A stretch of 64,000 nucleotides of DNA, taken from positions 3,778,501 through 3,842,500 of the forward strand of contig NZ_CP050313.1 in NCBI RefSeq assembly GCF_011765625.1, written 5' to 3'. Position 1 is the stretch's first letter. Every line of letters starts with the position of its first letter. This DNA comes from Shewanella aestuarii (GTDB lineage Bacteria; Pseudomonadota; Gammaproteobacteria; Enterobacterales; Shewanellaceae). Position numbers and translations under genes: made by a program. The notes below the pieces were generated by a model that did no database searches, had not been told where the DNA came from, and was given only the letters and a program-made list of their open reading frames with translations. Below are positions 57,325 through 64,000 of the stretch, one piece after another.

Positions 57325-60300
57325 TTATGACTTGGCCAACGTTCGGCCGTACACCAGCAAGTAAATCGCCGGAATGACAAACAGCGATAATAAAGGCGCA
57401 GTCACCATGCCGCCCACCATTGGCGCAGCAATTTTTTGCATCACCTCATTACCCGTACCGCTGCCCCACATAATTGGCAGTAAGCCAAAAAAGATAGTGG
57501 CGACCGTCATGGCTTTAGGACGAATACGCATCACAGCGCCATGAATTAACGCTTCCGCTAAATCACTGCGGCCATGATACTGTCCGGCTGCTTGTCGATC
57601 TTTAATGCTGTTGTTTAAATACACCTGCATCACTACGCCAAACTCAGCGGCAACCCCAGCCAGCGCGATCATTCCCACCGACACAGCGACCGAGAAGTTA
57701 AAGTCAAGGAAGTACAACAACCAAGCACTGCCCACTAATGAAAAAGGTAAACTGAGCATGATCACTGAGGCTTGAATAAAGGAGCTAAAGGTCATCATCA
57801 GTAGCATGAAAATAACCGCTAGCATTAACGGGATCACCAATTCCATTTTGGCTTCAACCCGCTGCATATATTCATATTGGCCCGCAAATGAGTAGCTATA
57901 ACGCGGCGGTAATTGCACTTGCTCCCCTAAGGCTTTTTTGGCCATTTCAATGTATTCGCCAATAGAGATGTCTTGTAAATCAACAAACACCCAACTGATT
58001 AAACGCCCATTTTCACTGGCAAGCATAGGTGCACCATCGCTGATCTCAATGTTGGCTAAATTGTCTAATGGAATGTACTTACCTGTTTTGGTTAATACCG
58101 GTAAATCCCTTAACTTTTCGATATTGTCACGCAGTTCACGTGGATAACGAATATTGATGGGATAGCGCTCTTGCCCTTGAATCGACAAACCAACTTGCAT
58201 ACCGCCAATCGCCATTTGTACAACATCTTGAATATCTTTAAGGGTCATACCATAACGGGCGGCATTTTTTAGATTAGGCGTAATATCAATATAGCGTCCC
58301 CCACTGGTACGCTGCGCAAAAGCCGAACGGGTGCCTGGTAACTTACTGACTACGGCTTCAATTTCAGTCCCGATGCGTTGAAGCTCATCAATATTTGCAC
58401 CTGATATTTTAATCCCCACGGGGTTCTCACACCGGTGGATAACATATCAATACGGGTTTTAATTGGCTGCACCCAGGCATTGGTCATGCCAGGTACTTTA
58501 ACGGTTTTTTGTAGCTCGGCAATAATACCTTCTAAGGTCATGCCCTCGCGCCAAGTGTCAGATGGATTAAGCATAATGGTGGTTTCGAGCATCGTCAGCG
58601 GCGCAGGATCAGTTGCCGTCATCGCTCGTCCTACCTTACCAAACACTCTTTTGACTTCAGGAATGGTTTTAATTAACCGATCTGTTTGCTGCAAAATCTC
58701 CGCGGCTTTACCAGAGCTGACACTGGGTAATGTGGTCGGCATGTATAGCAGATCCCCCTCTTCTAACTCTGGCATGAACTCACTACCCATGCGAGTCATA
58801 GGGTAAACGGCACTTGCCAATGCCAGTATGGCCAACAAAATAGTGACCTTAGGAAAACGCAGCACTAAGCGTAACGCGGGCTCATAAAGCGCAATCAAAA
58901 CTCGACTGATAGGGTTTTTCTTTTCGTCAGGAATTTTGCCTCGCACAAAAAAGCCCATTAACACCGGAATAAGGGTAATGGCTAAAATGGCCGAAGCTGC
59001 CATGGCAAAGGTTTTAGTGTATGCCAACGGATGGAACAGTCGGCCTTCTTGGGCCTCTAAGGCAAATACCGGCACAAAGCTTAATGTGATAATCAATAAA
59101 CTGAAAAATAACGCGGGCCCCACTTCAACTGAAGCTTGACGAACTAGCTCCCAATGCGCCTCACCAGTAGGGGTTTCGCCGTTATGTTTCTCGCGATAAT
59201 GCTCTAAATGCTTATGGACGTTTTCAACCATCACAATCGCAGCATCCACCACAGCGCCTATTGCAATCGCAATGCCACCCAAGCTCATAATATTGGCATT
59301 AACGCCAATCATGTTCATCACAATAAAACTGATTAAAATCGAGATAGGCAGCGAGATAATGGCCACCAAAGTTGAGCGAGCATGAAGTAAAAAAATTAAG
59401 CAGATAAAGCCAACCACTAACATTTCTTCTAGCACTTTGCGCTTGAGGTTATCCACTGAGTTTAAAATGAGCTCTGAGCGATCATAGGTAATCACTAACT
59501 CAACACCATCAGGTAAGCCATTTTCAATTTCTTTAAGCTTATCTTTAACATTATTTATGGTGGCCAACGCGTTTTCACCGTAACGCATCACCACAATACC
59601 GCCGACCACTTCACCTTGGCCATCAAGCTCAGCAATACCACGACGCGCCGCTGGGCCGGTGCGCAGCTGCGCTACATCTTTCATCAGCACAGGAATGCCA
59701 GACTCCGACACTATGCCTAAAGGAATTTCTTCAAAATCAGCAAGGGTTTGACGATAGCCAGACGAGGTGATCATGTACTCGGCTTCAGCCATCTCAATCA
59801 CTGAGCCACCCGTTGAGCTATTGGAGTTATCCAGCGCGTTTTTAACTGTCATTAAGTCGATTTGATATAACGCCAGTTTGTGGGGATCAACAATGATTTG
59901 ATATGACTGCTCCATGCCGCCAATGGTGGCAATTTCAGACACCCCTGCCACACTTTGCAATTCAAGCTTTAAAAACCAATCTTGCAATGAGCGTAACTGG
60001 GCCAAATCATGCTGGCCTTTACGGTCAACCAAGGCATATTGAAATACCCAGCCAACTCCTGAAGCATCAGGGCCTAAGGTAGGAGTAACACTTGCAGGCA
60101 GTTGGCCTTGTGTTTGTGATAGATATTCTAATACCCGTGAACGCGCCCAATAAATATCGGTGCCATCTTCAAAAATGATATACACATAAGAGTCGCCAAA
60201 CATCGAAAAACCACGCACGGTTTTTGCGCCCGGCACGGCTAACATGGCAGTGGATAAAGGGTAGGTAATTTGATCTTCAACCAACTGTGGCGCTTGCCCT

Positions 60301-60461
60301 GGATACGAGGTTTTAACAATGACCTGCACATCCGATAAATCAGGCAGAGCATCCAATGGCGTCATGCGCATGGCTTGATAACCCACAAGGGCTATCACCG
60401 CCGTTAGGACTAACACCATGAATCGCTGCTTAATCGAAGCGCTAATTATTTTTGCTAACAT
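57325..60461 (-). pseudogene. cusA: Copper/silver RND efflux pump CusA, frameshifted as sequenced
   Basis: Two frames (60461-58350 and 58419-57325) make one heavy-metal RND pump of 1045 residues. Known CusA copper methionine contexts are kept: [17 protein letters not shown] and DMLSTG. The proton-relay helix region [22 protein letters not shown] is present, and the second half carries GMIALAGVAAEFGVVMQVYL. It exports Cu(I)/Ag(I) from periplasm to outside. The frame breaks just after [10 protein letters not shown] at the four-base G run 58420-58423 on the plus strand; one more base joins to [12 protein letters not shown]. cusB precedes it by 12 bases. Confidence 0.88.
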
Positions 60462-60473
60462 ATCAGCCTCCGA

Positions 60474-62103
60474 TTAGTGATTTGCATGCGGGTTAGCGCC
60501 ACTGCTGTCGCTAGCATCTGCATTGCCACTGCTTAGACGCTGTAGGCTACCTTGAATACTGGCTTCTGAATCAATTAAAAACTGCCCTGACACAATCACT
60601 TTATCGCCAGCTTGCAACCCTTCAATAATTTCAGCTTTACCTTGAGCGATCATGCCCACTTTGACCGGTAAAGACACAAATCCAGTATCGCTTCGCTTCA
60701 CCACCACGCGGTTTTCTCGGCCAGTTAAAATCAGTGCTTCAGTAGGCACTGACAATACGTTGCGCTTAGGGCCGCCAAACAGTTTTACGTCCACTAAGGT
60801 GCCAGGTTTTAATAATTTATCAGGATTAGTCAGCTTAATCCGAACCCGCATGGCACGGGTAACAGGGTCAAGCTCAGGGTAGATATAATCAATCGTTGAT
60901 TCTAAATCAAACAAACCTTGGGCTGAGGAGGTGACTTCAACAGGGCGACCTTGCTCTAGCCAGCTTTGCTCGTTTTCAAACACATCAGCAATAACCCACA
61001 CATTGCTTAAATTAACAATTTCAAACAAGGTATCACCCGGCTGCACATACATGCCATGGCGAATCGTTAACTGGCTGACAAAGCCGTCTTGTTCTGCATA
61101 AAAAGGCACACGATAGATGGTTTCACCCGTGCGCTCTAATTGTTTAATGGTTTTCTCGCTTACACCAAGTAGCTCAAGACGTTGACGGGCTTTGTTCAAT
61201 AACACACTGCCACGATTTTTGTCCTGCTTAAGGTAATCTTTGGCTTGCATGTAATCATCTTGGGCATTCACTAATTCAGGTGAGTACAACTCATAGAGCA
61301 ACTGGCCCTTTTTTACTTGCTGCCCTACATTATGCACCTGTAGGGTTTCAATCCAGCCAGTCACCCGAGTATGTACATGGCCAATGGCATTTTCATCATA
61401 CTCAACAGTTCCGATGGTTTTAACTAGCTTCCATAAGGTGCCCTCAGTAACTGTTTCACTGCGCATCCCTAACGCCTGCTGCATACCACCCGATACGCCA
61501 ACAACAACCTCTTCACCAACCTGACCACCGGTATAAACTTGTTCTAAATTCATCCCGCAAATTGGACAAGTACCCGGTTCATCTGACACTACATGCGGAT
61601 GCATAGGGCAAACATACTTCACCGTGGCATTGTTCTCACTTTGCACCAACGGTAATGCTGCTGGAGCAGGCTGATTAAATACTTTGTCAGCTTGGGTTTG
61701 CTGCGCTGTTGCTATGGGCTGAGGGTCATGATTATGGTCTGCGTGCTCATCAGCCTCTTCTTCGGCTTTGATCAAGAACATATTACATTTGGGGCACCTT
61801 CCCCTTCGTGACTGGTGACTTCGGGATGCATAGGACAATAATAATGTTCAACAGCAACAGATTGAATAGCTGATTTTGTAGCATTAGCATCATCCGCTTT
61901 TTCAACCAAGAACATATTACACTTAGGGCAACGGCTCGGCTGGCTATCGGTTACATCAGCATGCATAGGGCAAACATAGGTTTTCTCAGCCAAAGTATGT
62001 GCACTGTGATTGTGTTCCGTCGCATAAGCAAACGAGCTCACACAAGGGCTAGCACAGTAAACAAGACGCCAATAAACATGGCTATCAATGAGTAATTTTT
62101 CAT
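60474..62103 (-). pseudogene. cusB: Copper efflux adaptor CusB with three heavy-metal-binding domains, two frameshifts as sequenced
   Basis: A periplasmic adaptor of 543 residues when repaired. ATG 62103 (after GAGGTCGAT) begins a signal peptide (MKNYSLIAMFIGVLFTVLA). Three tandem heavy-metal-binding domains follow: cysteines 45/59/62, 90/104/107 and 166/180/183, each with a YxCPMHxxV core. Then comes the RND adaptor with hairpin and barrel-sandwich parts (GTVEYDENAIGHVHTRV, GWIETLQVHNVGQQVKKGQ). The first break is at the G run 62046-62048 in the signal peptide. The second is at the C run 61801-61804 in domain 2, where one more base gives HEGGRCPKCNMFL. It delivers copper to CusA. Confidence 0.85.
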
Positions 62104-62253
62104 ATCGACCTCAAACCAACCCAACTAATGGGGTTAGATAAAATGTAAAACTTTAAAAACAATAACGTAATTTATTTATCAAGATGCACAACATCAGTTA
62201 TGCATAGCAACACAGATAACCCACCAAACGGCGATTAAACTGCGTAAATTAAG

Positions 62254-62772
62254 TTAGGCGATGGGAGGTCTAAATGCGGGAGGAAAATCAATCGATAAGC
62301 GGTTTACGCCCATAAATACCGGCATAATATTAACGGAGTCGTTAGCAATAAGTAACGGCATATCCATCATATCTGCGGTCAAAGTAATGGTTAAACAATG
62401 ATTGCAATCTAAGCTACAACCGCCCGCACCATTACAGCAGTTAGTCTCTGACTGAGTTTGTTGATCAGATTCATTTTGAACTGCCATTAGGTGGACGTTA
62501 TCTTTCGAATCGATTGAGTTAGTTGAATTTACTGAGTGGTTAATAGGAGTGACAACAGCAGAAATCACATTACCATGACAATCTGTCGCTTGCTCGGAAG
62601 ATGACACTAGCGAATATCCATCTGACATATCACTTGACTCAACTAAGGCTTGCTCATCCATATTGGCGTGCGCCACAGGCACCATTGAACCACCATTAGC
62701 CAGCATCCCCTGTCCGACAAGGGCGAACAAGGTTAGGCCTATAATCCAATATTTTGCCAAAAATGCGTTCAT
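62254..62772 (-). CDS. Secreted Cys-rich protein next to cusBA, DUF2946-like
   Basis: A 172-residue protein with a signal peptide or anchor (MNAFLAKYWIIGLTLFALVG). A cysteine-dense stretch (NCCNGAGGCSLDCNHCL) is followed by several methionines (ADMMDMPLL) and the tail PPAFRPPIA, like small DUF2946-type copper-operon proteins. A periplasmic metal-binding or copper-sensing role is likely. It lies 150 bp before cusB on the same strand; that gap holds no gene and may hold a promoter. I do not know a characterised relative. Confidence 0.7.
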   Translation of the reverse strand: MNAFLAKYWIIGLTLFALVGQGMLANGGSMVPVAHANMDEQALVESSDMSDGYSLVSSSEQATDCHGNVISAVVTPINHSVNSTNSIDSKDNVHLMAVQNESDQQTQSETNCCNGAGGCSLDCNHCLTITLTADMMDMPLLIANDSVNIMPVFMGVNRLSIDFPPAFRPPIA

Positions 62773-62927
62773 TAATACCTTAATGATTCTGCTTAATGAG
62801 TTAACTCAATAGACCTGCTTGACGATGCAAATCTTTCAATATGCTTAACATAATACTCAGTTTATAAGTCAAATAATAAGCCTTGTATCAAATTTTTGAT
62901 GCCAATCAGCAAAATCTATCGTCGAAT

Positions 62928-63677
62928 TCACTTTGTTGACCGTAAACGCGGTTTTTTGGCTGTTAACTTTAGTCGGTATTTGCGCCTTAGCAGCATATCT
63001 ACCGTCCAAATGCTCCCGCTTGCTGACAACCATAACCCGATAAACGCAAGTAACATTATTTGAATATTATTAAAACTACCTTGGTTAGTGTAATCCATAA
63101 AATGCAGCATAAAGAAAATATCTGCCAAGCGTTTGTGCTGATCGCTATGGCCCACTATGCGACCTGATCCGGCTTCAACATAGACGCTTGTGGCAATGTC
63201 ATCGGCAAAGTTAACCTGCCAAGTGACATTTTGCTGCTTGGGAAAGTCATCCAATGGCGGCACTAGTAATTGCACACTCGCAATCGGTGCTTCACCGGCA
63301 TACGAAGCTTGTGCGAGTTGACTGGCAAAATCCATATCTATTTGCACTCGCTCACCGCTAACACCATCTACCAAGCTATAGTCATTTTTAAAATGACGGT
63401 ACAAGCCTTGTTGATGAGTAAGCAAATAATAAGGCTTATTTAATAAACTAATAACACTTATCGACACGCTAGGTGGATTGTTTTCCAGAACCGCTTTAGG
63501 TTCAACTAACTTAATATAATCAATCACTACCGGCCCATGCTCATGGTGAAAATATGTGTGACCTGCCGCTTTAGTGTGATCCATCAAGTTAAAATATAGT
63601 CCACTTGCTACCCACAAAAATAATTGCAGCCCAACAAGCACTGAAGCCCACTTATGCAGCTTTCTAACCCAAGACAT
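62928..63677 (-). CDS. PepSY-domain membrane protein
   Basis: A 249-residue protein with an N-terminal helix (KLHKWASVLVGLQLFLWVASG), a periplasmic PepSY part (residues about 35-190) and a C-terminal helix (NIQIMLLAFIGLWLSASGSI). Conserved histidines lie in RKLHKWAS, HFMDYTNQ and the periplasmic HEHG. Such proteins occur with copper and iron membrane systems. It overlaps the upstream PepSY gene by one base (TAATG), so the two are translationally coupled. Role is inferred: membrane electron transfer or metal handling next to cusBA. Confidence 0.8.
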   Translation of the reverse strand: MSWVRKLHKWASVLVGLQLFLWVASGLYFNLMDHTKAAGHTYFHHEHGPVVIDYIKLVEPKAVLENNPPSVSISVISLLNKPYYLLTHQQGLYRHFKNDYSLVDGVSGERVQIDMDFASQLAQASYAGEAPIASVQLLVPPLDDFPKQQNVTWQVNFADDIATSVYVEAGSGRIVGHSDQHKRLADIFFMLHFMDYTNQGSFNNIQIMLLAFIGLWLSASGSIWTVDMLLRRKYRLKLTAKKPRLRSTK

Positions 63678-64000
63678 TACATGCCTCCTTGATGGCGAAC
63701 CAAGCGAGTTTTACGTTTGCTGCGACCCGTTTTAAACACCCTAAAATAGGTCAAGACTAAACCACTGATAACGCCAATGGTAGAAAGCAAGGCTACAAAA
63801 AACAGTAGCTTGTTATCAATATTTTCACCGCTGCTGTAATCCATTATATGAAAGCGAAACATCCAATCAAACGCCCGCCAAAACACATGGCGCTTACCGA
63901 CTAATAAACCACTTTGCGCAGACACATATAGAGTAGGTAACGAGAAGTGGTCAAAATGGATTTGCCATACGGGTAAATGACGAGGACTGATCTCAAATGG
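63677..64000 (-). CDS. PepSY-domain membrane protein, C-terminal part (continues beyond the window)
   Basis: Only the last ~107 residues are visible; the frame is open to position 64000, so the start lies outside. The sequence has the PepSY-type HFDHFSLPTLYVSAQSG, then FRFHIMDYSSGENIDNK and a C-terminal helix (LFFVALLSTIGVISGLVLTY), closing with a basic tail. The methionine at 63925 is internal, not a start. It overlaps the next PepSY gene and probably belongs to the same transcript as the Cys-rich gene and cusBA. Confidence 0.8.
   Translation of the reverse strand, partial: PFEISPRHLPVWQIHFDHFSLPTLYVSAQSGLLVGKRHVFWRAFDWMFRFHIMDYSSGENIDNKLLFFVALLSTIGVISGLVLTYFRVFKTGRSKRKTRLVRHQGGM

Noticed and set aside
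1..64000. tRNA, rRNA, CRISPR array, prophage or transposase gene
   Set aside because: No cloverleaf, regular spaced repeats, integrase or transposase reading frame was found on either strand.

Overview
The window looks like chromosomal DNA of a Shewanella-type gammaproteobacterium (inference). Three things point there. The menaquinone block is menD-menH-menC-menE. The order nfuA - comF/gntX - bioH - tex - greB - ompR - envZ follows the E. coli neighbourhood. Protein styles are typical: TonB receptors, PepSY reductases, PrrB/PrrA, CusBA, YfiR/GGDEF-EAL. No rRNA, tRNA, CRISPR array, prophage or complete insertion sequence was seen.

Layout. 1-5.6 kb: N-terminus of an M16 peptidase, a tapT cluster, a Bcr/CflA drug exporter with a divergent LysR gene, and a small membrane protein. 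5.7-12.2 kb: Sel1-repeat, YciC-like, DUF2780 and TerB-like proteins, an amino-acid exporter with a divergent Lrp-type regulator, and an HDOD protein. 12.4-17.7 kb: men genes for menaquinone. 17.7-23.6 kb: DUF1275, a thiol protein plus permease, and a divergent Fur-type iron pair (siderophore receptor and PepSY membrane protein). 23.7-35.1 kb: the conserved nfuA-comF-bioH-tex-greB block, with a carboxypeptidase, an LTA-synthase-like sulfatase and an eptA remnant. 35.4-40.9 kb: an apparent insertion between greB and ompR holding a lipoprotein, a PrrB/PrrA redox two-component pair and an OprC/NosA-like TonB receptor. 41.2-46.2 kb: ompR-envZ, peroxiredoxin, ppiC, and LysR with quinone reductase. 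46.4-57.1 kb: alkylsulfatase with LysR, an S9 peptidase, and a TonB receptor-YfiR-GGDEF/EAL operon. 57.3-64 kb: copper efflux cusBA, a Cys-rich protein and two PepSY membrane proteins.

Two signals cut across the gene list. First, nine genes carry ten frameshifts, and each is repaired by adding one base, in every case at or near a short homopolymer run. That pattern suggests systematic consensus errors more than decay, and it must be settled before any of these genes is called dead. Second, an unnamed intergenic element of about 162 bp with inverted ends and a palindromic core (MITE-like) occurs four times. One copy has lost its core, and one supplies the last codons and stop of a LysR gene.

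The most interesting biology is (a) the PrrB/PrrA pair next to a copper-type TonB receptor whose upstream region carries a 19-bp palindrome resembling a RegA/PrrA site, and (b) the TonB receptor-YfiR-GGDEF/EAL operon, which could link an outer-membrane ligand to c-di-GMP. I saw no clearly new defence or mobile system.
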